NCBI RefSeq assembly: GCF_013204885.1
Contig: NZ_JABMKX010000015.1
Location: forward strand, 62,001 to 126,000
DNA: 64,000 bases
Reading direction: 5' to 3'
DNA from: Paenibacillus tritici
GTDB taxonomy: Bacteria > Bacillota > Bacilli > Paenibacillales > Paenibacillaceae
Shown here piece after piece: positions 47,415-54,988 of this stretch. Under the pieces are notes generated by a model that worked only from the letters and a program-made list of their open reading frames with translations, was not told the origin of the DNA and ran no database searches. Within the stretch, counting starts at the first letter, position 1. Each line of letters starts with the position of its first letter. Made by a program: the position numbers and the translations under genes.

Positions 47415-47583
47415 CTTCTAACAGTGCTTTCAACTTTTGCGCAAACGATTTCAGAAGATTCAAAAAAATATTCCCGTTTCTCCGATTACCTCTTCCTAAT
47501 ACGTTACACCCGGTTTGGAAAGCGCTTCATTCATGAATTCATAATACATCAGCAGACTTACACTTGTAAAAACGTTTGCACAT
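47415..47583 (-). promoter_or_regulatory. malE promoter region with LacI- and CcpA-type operators
   Basis: A candidate promoter on the minus strand, TTGAAA-16-TATGGT, lies at about 47407-47434. Operator-like sequences are TGCGCAAACGATTTCA (47438-47453) and GTAAAAACGTTTGCAC (about 47566-47581). GGAAAGCGCTTCA (47517-47529) resembles a CcpA cre site. The 630-bp gap between malE and the cyclomaltodextrinase gene contains no coding sequence that I can support. Confidence 0.5.
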
Positions 47584-47799
47584 ACCAAATTCATCAATAT
47601 TGCGCCTTTAACATATATATATGCTGTATTTACTCTTTTTATCGCATGATTTCTTTAAATAACTTGATATTACTTCAATTCAAAAATCCGATTTTGAATT
47701 TTTTGTAATATAAAGGCGAATCATGTTGAAAAATTGCTAAATATTATCATTTTACAGACTTTGGAAATCGGTTTCCCGAGATAAAAAATCTGTGCAACT

Positions 47800-47843
47800 G
47801 TTTGTACAAACCTCTTGAACCTGTTTTTATTCCATGCTATAAT
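47800..47843 (+). promoter_or_regulatory. Promoter and operator of the cyclomaltodextrinase gene
   Basis: The promoter is TTGAAC (47815-47820)-17-TATAAT (47838-47843). Directly upstream lies the 12-bp perfect palindrome GTTTGTACAAAC (47800-47811), part of a LacI-type operator family that recurs at 51342-51364 before the beta-phosphoglucomutase gene. Confidence 0.65.
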
Positions 47844-47995
47844 CCAAACCATTATGAAGCCCCTATTCTTCACATAATTTAAAGGCACTGTTCCTTCTAG
47901 GTACAACCTCGGCGTAGTATACCCTGCGGCTGGTTGTGCCTCTTTGTTGTGTGCAGAATTGGATGCTTACTCTATCTAATCTGGGAGGAATTATT

Positions 47996-49744
47996 ATGTT
48001 ATTAGAAGCTGTGTACCATCGTCCCCGTCTTAACTGGTCGTATGCCTATGACCACAATACGATCCACCTGCGTCTGCGGGCCAAAAAAGGCGATCTGACG
48101 GAGGTCTTCGCCTGGGCGGGTGATAAATATGCCTGGGATACTACCAAAGAATTGATCCCGATGACGCTGTTCACTTCCGACGCGATGTTCGATTACTGGG
48201 AATGCGAGTCGGTTCCGCTCTACCGCAGGCTGAAATACGGCTTCCTGCTTCAGCAGGGCCACGAACGTATCTGGATGACAGAAAGTGATTTCCAGAAGGA
48301 GCGTCCCGCGAACCCTAACCGGCTGTTCGAATTCCCCTACATAAGCCGGGGGGATGTCTTCACGCCTCCTGCCTGGGTGAAGGATGCTGTCTTTTATCAG
48401 ATTTTCCCCGAACGCTTCGCGAATGGTGATCCAACTCTGAACCCTGAGAACGTGCAGCCTTGGGGCGGAACACCCCAGCCTGATAATTTCTTCGGCGGAG
48501 ACCTGCAGGGTGTCATCGACCATCTGGATCATCTTACAGAGCTCGGCATTACAGGCATCTATTTCACGCCTATCTTCACAGCCACCACCAATCACAAATA
48601 TGACACAGAGGACTATATGCAGGTTGATCCGCATTTCGGTGACGTTGACACGCTGAAGAAGCTGGTGAAGGCCTGCCATGAGCGCGGAATCCGTGTGCTG
48701 CTGGACGCTGTATTCAATCATGCGGGCCGCACCTTCGCCCCGTTCGTAGATGTGCTGGAGAAAGGCGAGGACTCTGAGTACAAGCACTGGTTCCATATCC
48801 GTGAATATCCGCTGCAGGTGGTGAACAATATCCCTACCTACGATGCCTTCGCCTTCGAGCCGCTGATGCCCAAGCTGAATACAGAGCATCAAGAGGTCAA
48901 AGACTATCTGCTGAAGGTGGCCGAGTACTGGATCAAAGAGGTGGGCATTGACGGCTGGCGTCTGGATGTGGCCAACGAGGTGGACCACGAATTCTGGCGT
49001 GAATTCCGCAAAGTCGTTAAGCGCACGAATCCCGAGGCCTATATCCTCGGAGAGATCTGGCATGAATCGGCCCCCTGGCTGGAAGGCGACAAATTCGATG
49101 CTGTCATGAACTATCCGTTCACGGATGCCGTGCTGGACTTCTTCGTCAAAGGGACGCTTGATGCCGAAGGCTTCGCCAATTCGATCGGCAGACAGCTATC
49201 CCGATATCCGCTGCAGGCCAGCGAGGTTGCCTTCAACCTGCTTGACAGCCACGACACGGCGCGGCTCTTGACCGTGGCCGGAGGAGACAAGAACCGGATG
49301 AAGCTGGCCGCGCTGTTCCAGTTCACCTTCATGGGCACACCCTGCATTTATTACGGGGATGAGATCGGAATGGACGGCGAAGGCGACCCGGACTGCCGCA
49401 AATGTATGGAATGGGACCCGCAGCGGCAGGACCATGACCTGCTGGGCTTTTACCGCAAGCTGATTGAGATCCGCAGCAGCCATCCGGCTCTGCGTACAGG
49501 ACGCTTCACCTTCCTGGAAGCCGGACCCGGGGGCAGCAAGCTGGCTTACGAACGCAGCCTGGGCGATGATCTTATCATCGTGCTGATCAATACGGAGGAG
49601 ACGGCGCAGACCTTCCGGCTTGATGTTGAAGAACGCAACTGGGTGAACCTGTGGAACGGCGAAGCCCTCCGTGCAGAACGCGGCAAGCTGTCGTTCAAGC
49701 TGCCCGCCTATGGCTTCGCGGTGCTTCAGGCCAGCTTGTCCTAA
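47996..49744 (+). CDS. Cyclomaltodextrinase / neopullulanase-type glycoside hydrolase (GH13)
   Basis: This 582-aa enzyme has an N-terminal CBM34-like beta domain (residues 1-125) and a GH13 barrel beginning WVKDAVFYQIFPERFANGDP. The catalytic residues are the Asp nucleophile in GWRLDVANE, the Glu acid in YILGEIWHES and the Asp in LLDSHDTARLL. The CBM34 domain, the length and the absence of a signal peptide place it among cytoplasmic cyclomaltodextrinases, neopullulanases and maltogenic amylases, which cut imported (cyclo)dextrins to maltose and glucose. The ATG at 47996 has a GGGAGGAA site. It is divergent from malE, with operators in between. Confidence 0.92.
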   Translation: MLLEAVYHRPRLNWSYAYDHNTIHLRLRAKKGDLTEVFAWAGDKYAWDTTKELIPMTLFTSDAMFDYWECESVPLYRRLKYGFLLQQGHERIWMTESDFQKERPANPNRLFEFPYISRGDVFTPPAWVKDAVFYQIFPERFANGDPTLNPENVQPWGGTPQPDNFFGGDLQGVIDHLDHLTELGITGIYFTPIFTATTNHKYDTEDYMQVDPHFGDVDTLKKLVKACHERGIRVLLDAVFNHAGRTFAPFVDVLEKGEDSEYKHWFHIREYPLQVVNNIPTYDAFAFEPLMPKLNTEHQEVKDYLLKVAEYWIKEVGIDGWRLDVANEVDHEFWREFRKVVKRTNPEAYILGEIWHESAPWLEGDKFDAVMNYPFTDAVLDFFVKGTLDAEGFANSIGRQLSRYPLQASEVAFNLLDSHDTARLLTVAGGDKNRMKLAALFQFTFMGTPCIYYGDEIGMDGEGDPDCRKCMEWDPQRQDHDLLGFYRKLIEIRSSHPALRTGRFTFLEAGPGGSKLAYERSLGDDLIIVLINTEETAQTFRLDVEERNWVNLWNGEALRAERGKLSFKLPAYGFAVLQASLS

Positions 49745-49843
49745 TCTGGTGTCCGCTCTGGGAGCTGTTTAACAAGCTGGACGCGCAGCCGCTGAAATTC
49801 CGCGCTACACACTGTTAGCGGCTTCAGATCGTACGCTGCACAC

Positions 49844-49893
49844 AGGGTATTCCACAACAGCAGCCTTTAAGCTGACGGAATACCCTATTTTTA
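49844..49893 (+). terminator. Intrinsic terminator after the cyclomaltodextrinase gene
   Basis: The 10-bp stem AGGGTATTCC / GGAATACCCT is followed by ATTTTTATT. The rest of the 49745-50247 gap holds a short run of GAATGCAGAG-like direct repeats (about 49951-49990), an operator-like sequence at 50034-50046 and the regulator promoter; no gene is visible. Confidence 0.8.
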
Positions 49894-50181
49894 TTCTGTA
49901 TTTATTCTGGAGCTTGCCAGTATGGCTCAATGCTTAGGATAGCCGGAGGGAATGCAGAGAAATGCAGAGCAACGTAGAGGAATGCTGAGCACTCCGTTTA
50001 GTGCGTCATTTGGAATCAACCCTCTTCATGATTATCGTTTGCACACATTCGCGATGATCGAATTCTGTATTGTAGGACGATGGCCCTATATTCAGCCGGG
50101 TTGTGCTGCTGTTTTACCGGGAAAAAGGCTGCTCTTCTCACCCAAACCTGCCCGGACAACGCCAGATACAGGGTTTCTCTA

Positions 50182-50234
50182 TTTACAATCCTCAACACTT
50201 CGATTAATATTACTGTGTAAAGCAAACGGTTCCA
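50182..50234 (+). promoter_or_regulatory. Promoter and auto-operator of the LacI-family regulator gene
   Basis: The promoter TTTACA (50182-50187)-17-TAATAT (50205-50210) is followed directly by the operator-like TAAAGCAAACGGTTCCA (about 50218-50234), which would block elongation or initiation. Another half-match, ATCGTTTGCACAC (50034-50046), lies about 150 bp upstream. Confidence 0.5.
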
Positions 50235-50247
50235 TAAGGAGGTTTCT

Positions 50248-51282
50248 ATGACAGTTACCATTAAGGACGTAGCCAAGAAAGCGGGGGTCTCTCCCTCCAC
50301 GGTGTCCCGGGTGTTGTCAGGCCATCCCAGAATCAGCTTAGAAACTTCCCGTAAAGTCAAAGTGATTATGGAAGAAATGGGCTACACCCCGAATATGATG
50401 GCCAAAAGTCTTGTTTCCAAGACCACCAACAGTATCTGCATCATTCTTCCGAAACCGGCAGAAGAGCTGTTCTCCAATTTGTTTTTTATGGAATTGATCC
50501 GCGGGATTGTCACTCAGTCCAGCCGTTCCGGCTATGATGTGCTGATCAGCTCCGGGGCAAACGAGAAGGAAGAGCTGGAAGCTGTCTCCCGCCTGCTCAA
50601 AGGACGCCGCGTTGACGGTGTTATTTTGCTCTATTCCCGTAAAGACGATGCGGTGATTGACTTTCTGCAGTCTGGCGGTTATCCGTTTGTCCTGGTTGGA
50701 CGAAGCGACCGTTACGAGGATATCTTGTCAGTGGACAATGATAATATCATGGCTGCTTATGATGCGACGAACCATCTTATCTCTATGGGGCACGAACGCA
50801 TCGGCTTCGTCAGCGGCCCGCCGAATCTTATCGTGTCGCGCGACCGGCTGGAGGGTTACCGCACAGCTATGCAGAGCAAGGGTCTGGAAATGAAGAATGA
50901 ATGGATTGTGGAAGGCGAGTTCCTGCAGGATAGCGGCTACCGGGCGATGTCCTTCTTCATGAATCTTCCGAACCGCCCGACAGCGCTTGTCGCGGTGGAT
51001 GATATGGTCTCCTTCGGCGTGCTCCGCGGATTGAATGAGCTGAAGTACAAGGTCCCTGAGGATCTGGCGATTGTCAGCTTCAACAATATTCCGCTCTCCG
51101 AGCTGTCCAGTCCGCCGATCAGCAGTATTGATATCGGAATTTATCATCTTGGCTATACGGCCTCGCAGGTACTGATCCAGAGCATCCAGAAGCCGGGTAA
51201 TCAGGACGGATATACGAACCGCTTTGTCATTCCCCACCGTCTAATCGTACGGGAGTCATCTATGTATGCTCCGGGAAAATAA
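50248..51282 (+). CDS. malR: LacI-family regulator of maltodextrin genes
   Basis: This 344-aa protein begins with the LacI helix-turn-helix (TIKDVAKKAGVSPSTVSRVL), the hinge GYTPNMMAKSLVSKTTNSIC and a periplasmic-binding-type effector domain (GRRVDGVILLYSRKDDAVID, NDNIMAAYDATNHLI, DRLEGYRTAMQ, ISSIDIGIYHLGYTASQVLI). The sequence matches MalR-type repressors of Firmicutes, and its position in the middle of the maltodextrin locus supports that role. Likely effector: maltose or a maltodextrin. The gene symbol is by analogy. Operator-like sequences with a CAAACG core occur at several promoters of the locus. Confidence 0.88.
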   Translation: MTVTIKDVAKKAGVSPSTVSRVLSGHPRISLETSRKVKVIMEEMGYTPNMMAKSLVSKTTNSICIILPKPAEELFSNLFFMELIRGIVTQSSRSGYDVLISSGANEKEELEAVSRLLKGRRVDGVILLYSRKDDAVIDFLQSGGYPFVLVGRSDRYEDILSVDNDNIMAAYDATNHLISMGHERIGFVSGPPNLIVSRDRLEGYRTAMQSKGLEMKNEWIVEGEFLQDSGYRAMSFFMNLPNRPTALVAVDDMVSFGVLRGLNELKYKVPEDLAIVSFNNIPLSELSSPPISSIDIGIYHLGYTASQVLIQSIQKPGNQDGYTNRFVIPHRLIVRESSMYAPGK

Positions 51283-51305
51283 AGCCTGTAACTTGTTACA
51301 AGAAA

Positions 51306-51336
51306 TGAATGAAGCTTACCGCTTCATTTCTTTTTT
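51306..51336 (+). terminator. Intrinsic terminator after the LacI-family regulator gene
   Basis: The stem AATGAAGC / GCTTCATT with a 5-nt loop is followed by TCTTTTTT. Confidence 0.85.
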
Positions 51337-51341
51337 GGAGC

Positions 51342-51364
51342 TTTGTACAAACGTTTGCGCTAAA
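51342..51364. promoter_or_regulatory. LacI-type operator before beta-phosphoglucomutase
   Basis: TTTGTACAAACGTTTGCGC is a near-perfect dyad centred on ACGT, the best member of the operator family seen in this locus. It lies about 60-80 bp before the pgmB start codon. Confidence 0.6.
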
Positions 51365-51423
51365 TGCCGGATTGTTATTCTGGGTGAGGATTTTGCCCGC
51401 CAATACATTCAAGGAGGTTCAAC

Positions 51424-52086
51424 ATGTCAGAAATCAAAGCCTGCCTGTTCGATCTGGACGGCGTACTCGTCGATACCGCGAGATATCACTATATTGCCTG
51501 GAGAGAACTCGCGGAAGAGCTCGGATTCGTCTTCACCGAGCAGGATAATGAACGGCTCAAAGGCGTCAGCCGGGCCGCGTCCCTGAATATCCTGCTGGAG
51601 ATCGGCGGCATTGAGCTTGGAGAAGCCGAGAAAGCCCGGCTCGCCGAGCAGAAGAATAACCGCTATGTCGAATACATCGCCAAAATGGACAGCTCAGAGA
51701 TTCTGCCGGGTGCGCTCGGCTTCCTGAAGGAATGCCGGGAACAGGGCATCAAGGTCGCCCTCGGCTCCGCCAGCAAGAATGCGATGACCATTCTGAACAA
51801 TACCGGCCTGACCCCGTATTTCGATGCCATCATCGACGGCACACACACCAGCGCAGCCAAGCCAGATCCCGAGGTCTTCCTGCTGGGTGCACAGGCAGTG
51901 GGCACCGCTCCTGAGCAGTGTGTAGTCTTCGAAGATGCCGCAGCCGGCATTCTTGCTGCTACCCGTGCCGGTATGCGCAGCGTCGGCATTGGTTCGCCCG
52001 AGACGCTGAGTGCCGCAACCCTCGTCATCCCTTCTTTGCAGCAGATTAGCGTTGCGGCGCTCCGGGAATCTTTTTCCGTTGTTTAA
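51424..52086 (+). CDS. pgmB: Beta-phosphoglucomutase
   Basis: This 220-aa HAD-superfamily enzyme has the nucleophile motif FDLDGVLVDTARYHYIAWRE, a cap domain with RLKGVSRAASLNILL, motif II ALGSASKNA, and motif III/IV in AAKPDPEVFLLGA and CVVFEDAAAGILAA. This pattern and length are those of beta-phosphoglucomutase, which converts beta-glucose-1-phosphate to glucose-6-phosphate. The GH65 maltose phosphorylase directly downstream supplies its substrate. The AAGGAGG ribosome site lies 7 nt before the ATG. Confidence 0.95.
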   Translation: MSEIKACLFDLDGVLVDTARYHYIAWRELAEELGFVFTEQDNERLKGVSRAASLNILLEIGGIELGEAEKARLAEQKNNRYVEYIAKMDSSEILPGALGFLKECREQGIKVALGSASKNAMTILNNTGLTPYFDAIIDGTHTSAAKPDPEVFLLGAQAVGTAPEQCVVFEDAAAGILAATRAGMRSVGIGSPETLSAATLVIPSLQQISVAALRESFSVV

Positions 52087-52189
52087 CGAATATTAACATC
52101 TGCTGTGTAATAGGAGTCCTTCTCTTCTGCCCTACTCTTTATAAAAGAACTATATGTGAAAAGCGAAAGATACGTGATCAGCGGAGAAA

Positions 52190-52298
52190 GCGAAAGGAAT
52201 GTGAAGAAGCGTCAGCGGTCGCCTTTGTCCCCGGATGCTTACCTTGCAGCTTCAATTCGGGCATCCGGGGACAACAGCGATCGTAACATCCTTTCGCA
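52190..52298. repeat. Dispersed inverted repeat, family R2, copy 1
   Basis: The arms GCGGTCGCCTTTGTCCCCGG (from 52215) and CCGGGGACAACAGCGATCG (to 52283) are extended by GCGAAAGGAATGT and AACATCCTTTCGC at the outside. A related copy is at 54791-54919. Both lie just upstream of maltodextrin-enzyme genes. The long stem has no T-tail. Confidence 0.6.
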
Positions 52299-52382
52299 TT
52301 CGCAGCGGCCTGCACGTAGCATAACGCCCGAACTGATAGTTCATTTTATATCCTCATCCCCCACTTAAAAGGAGCCAAAACA

Positions 52383-54701
52383 ATGAAACAATACCTCAAA
52401 ATTGATGAATGGTCCATCATCGAAGAATCCTTTGATCCGCAGACCCAGGAAATTTCCGAGAGCGTATTTAGCATCGGGAACGGTTATATGGGCGGCCGGG
52501 CCAACTTCGAGGAGCAATACAGCGGGCACAGCCTGCAAGGCAGCTACATGGCCGGGGTCTATTATCCTGACAAGACACGGGTCGGCTGGTGGAAGAACGG
52601 GTACCCGGAGTATTTTGCCAAAGTCCTGAACAGCACCAATTGGATCGGCATTAATATTGAGCTGGACGGTACTCCGCTCGATCTGGCGAACTGCACGGTC
52701 AGTGAATTCCGCCGGGTGCTTAATATGAAGGAAGGCACACTCTCCCGCAGCTTCACAGCCACCACCGCTGAAGGCAAGGAAGTCAAGGTGGAGAGCATCC
52801 GCATCGTCAGCATGGTCCGTCATGAGATCGGGGCGGTCCGCTACTCGATCCAGCCGCTTAATTTCTCCGGTGAGATTACCATGACTCCTTATCTGGATGG
52901 CGACATCAAGAACAAGGATGCCAACTACGACGAGAAATTCTGGAACGAAGTCGAGAAGAAAGCCGAACCGGCGGGCGGGCATCTGACCCTGAAGACCAAA
53001 AAACTTGATTTTCACGTAACCTCGGCCTATGAATACGATATTCTGCTGAACGGTGAGCCGGTTGCCGCAGAAGCGGAGGCTGTCGAGCAGGAGAAATATG
53101 TGGGCAGCAAAGTAACGGTTCCGGTAAAATCCGGCGATCAGGTGGTTATTTATAAGTATGCCGCGAACGTCACCTCCCGGAATTACGGGCTGGGACAGCT
53201 GGTGGACGCCGCCAAGACCGCCTTGCAGAGTGCGCGTGAAGCCGGATTTGTGGCGCTTTTGACTGAACAGGCCGGGGCTTGGGGCGACAAATGGAAGGAA
53301 AGCGACATTATTATCGAGGGCGATGTGTCGGCGCAGCAGGCGATCCGGTTCAATATTTTCCAGCTGAATCAGACGTATACGGGCGAAGACGACCGTCTTA
53401 ACATTGGACCGAAGGGCTTCACCGGGGAAAAATACGGCGGCAGCACCTACTGGGATACGGAAGCCTATTGTGTGCCGTTCTATCTCAGTACCGCCGACTC
53501 CGCGATTGCCCGCAATCTGCTGATCTACCGTTACAAGCATCTGGAGAAGGCCAAAGAGAACGCACGGAAGCTCGGTTACTCCAAAGGCGCACTCTACCCG
53601 ATGGTGACGATGAATGGTGAGGAGTGCCATAACGAGTGGGAGATTACGTTTGAGGAGATCCACCGTAACGGCGCGATTGCTTACGCCATCTACAACTATG
53701 TGAACTATACCGGCGACAAGGCTTATCTCGGCCAATACGGGCTTGAGGTGCTGGTGGAGATCTCCCGCTTCTGGGAGGAACGCGTGCACTACGTACCGCA
53801 TAAGGACAAATACGTAATGCTCGGCGTAACCGGTCCGAATGAATACGAGAACAACGTCAACAACAACTGGTACACGAACCGGATTGCCGCCTGGACCATG
53901 GAATATACCCTGGAGGCGCTGGCGTATCTGCAAGAGAATGAGGGTACGAGATATGCTGAGCTGGCCGACAAGCTGGAGCTGCCGGAGAGCGAAACGGCGC
54001 AGTGGAACGAGATTATCGCCAAAATGTACTATCCCGCCGATGAAGAGCGCGGCATCTTCCTGCAACAGGACGGCTTCCTCGACAAGGAGATTATCCAGGT
54101 GAAGGATGTCCTGCCGGAGAACCTGCCGCTGAACCAGAAATGGTCCTGGGACCGCATCCTGCGCTCCTGCTTCATTAAGCAGGCCGATGTGCTTCAGGGA
54201 CTCTACTTCCTGGGCGACCGTTATGATCTGGAGACCAAGAAGCGCAACTTCGACTTCTACGAGCCGATTACCGTGCATGAGTCCTCCCTCTCCCCTTGCA
54301 TCCATGCGATTCTGGCTTGTGAGCTGGGTTACAAAGAGAAGGCCTATGAGATGTATCTGCGTACTTCGCGGCTGGATCTCGACAATTACAATAATGATAC
54401 GGAGGACGGCTGCCATACGACCAGCATGGCGGGTACGTGGATGTCGGTCGTACATGGCTTCGGCGGACTTCGTGTGCTGAAGGACCGGCTGGCCCTAAGC
54501 CCGTCCAACCCCGGCCACTGGACCTCTTATTCGTTCAAAATCATGTTCCGCGGCTCCCGCCTAAAAGTTACAGTTACCGATGTACAGGTTACGGTCAGTA
54601 ATGAAACCGATGTTCCGGCATCCATCACGATTCATGGCAAGGAGTACACGGTGAACGGACTGAGCAGTGTAACTGCTGACAGCTCCCCGGTAACGGTGTA
54701 G
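52383..54701 (+). CDS. Maltose phosphorylase (GH65)
   Basis: This 772-aa cytoplasmic enzyme has GH65 architecture. An N-terminal beta-sandwich (residues 1-270, with FSIGNGYMGGRANFEEQYSG) precedes an (alpha/alpha)6 barrel with the catalytic Glu region ECHNEWEITFEEIHRNGAIA, preceded by GSTYWDTEAYCVPFYLSTAD. A small C-terminal beta domain follows. Later motifs include VTGPNEYENNVNNNWYTNRI and LSPCIHAILACELGYKEKAY. It splits maltose with phosphate into glucose and beta-glucose-1-phosphate. The neighbouring pgmB gene makes maltose phosphorylase more likely than trehalose or kojibiose phosphorylase, though those GH65 relatives cannot be excluded by eye. It has an AAAAGGAG ribosome site. Confidence 0.9.
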   Translation: MKQYLKIDEWSIIEESFDPQTQEISESVFSIGNGYMGGRANFEEQYSGHSLQGSYMAGVYYPDKTRVGWWKNGYPEYFAKVLNSTNWIGINIELDGTPLDLANCTVSEFRRVLNMKEGTLSRSFTATTAEGKEVKVESIRIVSMVRHEIGAVRYSIQPLNFSGEITMTPYLDGDIKNKDANYDEKFWNEVEKKAEPAGGHLTLKTKKLDFHVTSAYEYDILLNGEPVAAEAEAVEQEKYVGSKVTVPVKSGDQVVIYKYAANVTSRNYGLGQLVDAAKTALQSAREAGFVALLTEQAGAWGDKWKESDIIIEGDVSAQQAIRFNIFQLNQTYTGEDDRLNIGPKGFTGEKYGGSTYWDTEAYCVPFYLSTADSAIARNLLIYRYKHLEKAKENARKLGYSKGALYPMVTMNGEECHNEWEITFEEIHRNGAIAYAIYNYVNYTGDKAYLGQYGLEVLVEISRFWEERVHYVPHKDKYVMLGVTGPNEYENNVNNNWYTNRIAAWTMEYTLEALAYLQENEGTRYAELADKLELPESETAQWNEIIAKMYYPADEERGIFLQQDGFLDKEIIQVKDVLPENLPLNQKWSWDRILRSCFIKQADVLQGLYFLGDRYDLETKKRNFDFYEPITVHESSLSPCIHAILACELGYKEKAYEMYLRTSRLDLDNYNNDTEDGCHTTSMAGTWMSVVHGFGGLRVLKDRLALSPSNPGHWTSYSFKIMFRGSRLKVTVTDVQVTVSNETDVPASITIHGKEYTVNGLSSVTADSSPVTV

Positions 54702-54715
54702 TCTCTGTCTCCCCT

Positions 54716-54751
54716 GCCCCGGAGGTATTAAGCTTCTTCGGGGCTTTTTTT
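54716..54751 (+). terminator. Intrinsic terminator after maltose phosphorylase
   Basis: The stem GCCCCGGA / TTCGGGGC is followed by TTTTTTT. Confidence 0.8.
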
Positions 54752-54790
54752 ATAAGTTGAACTTGTGAGGACAATTAAAAGATGAAAGTA

Positions 54791-54919
54791 ACGGAGGGGA
54801 TTTTCGGAACTGTAGGAGCGGTAGCGCCCGCCTTTGTCACCGGATTTCTACCGCGATCAGCGGTTTAATCAGGAAATCTGGGGACAACAGCGGCCGGAAG
54901 TCCGAAAATCACCGCAGTA
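54791..54919. repeat. Dispersed inverted repeat, family R2, copy 2
   Basis: The arms begin GGGGATTTTCGGAACTG ... CCGCCTTTGTCACCGGATTT and return as AAATCTGGGGACAACAGCGG ... GTCCGAAAATCACC. The core CCTTTGTC(A/C)CCGGAT is the same as in copy 1 (52190-52298). It lies between the phosphorylase and alpha-glucosidase genes. Confidence 0.6.
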
Positions 54920-54988
54920 ACGGCCAACATCAACATTGGAGTATCTCTAGGTCAAATTCTAAATAAACTCTCAAAGGAGCCCACCCAA

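Noticed and set aside
48002..49063. 353-aa open frame antisense to the cyclomaltodextrinase
   Set aside because: Shadow frame; catalytic motifs are all on the plus strand.
52365..54455. 696-aa open frame antisense to maltose phosphorylase
   Set aside because: A long stop-free antisense frame is expected opposite a codon-biased gene. Its protein is a low-complexity mix without a fold, and the sense GH65 assignment is clear.
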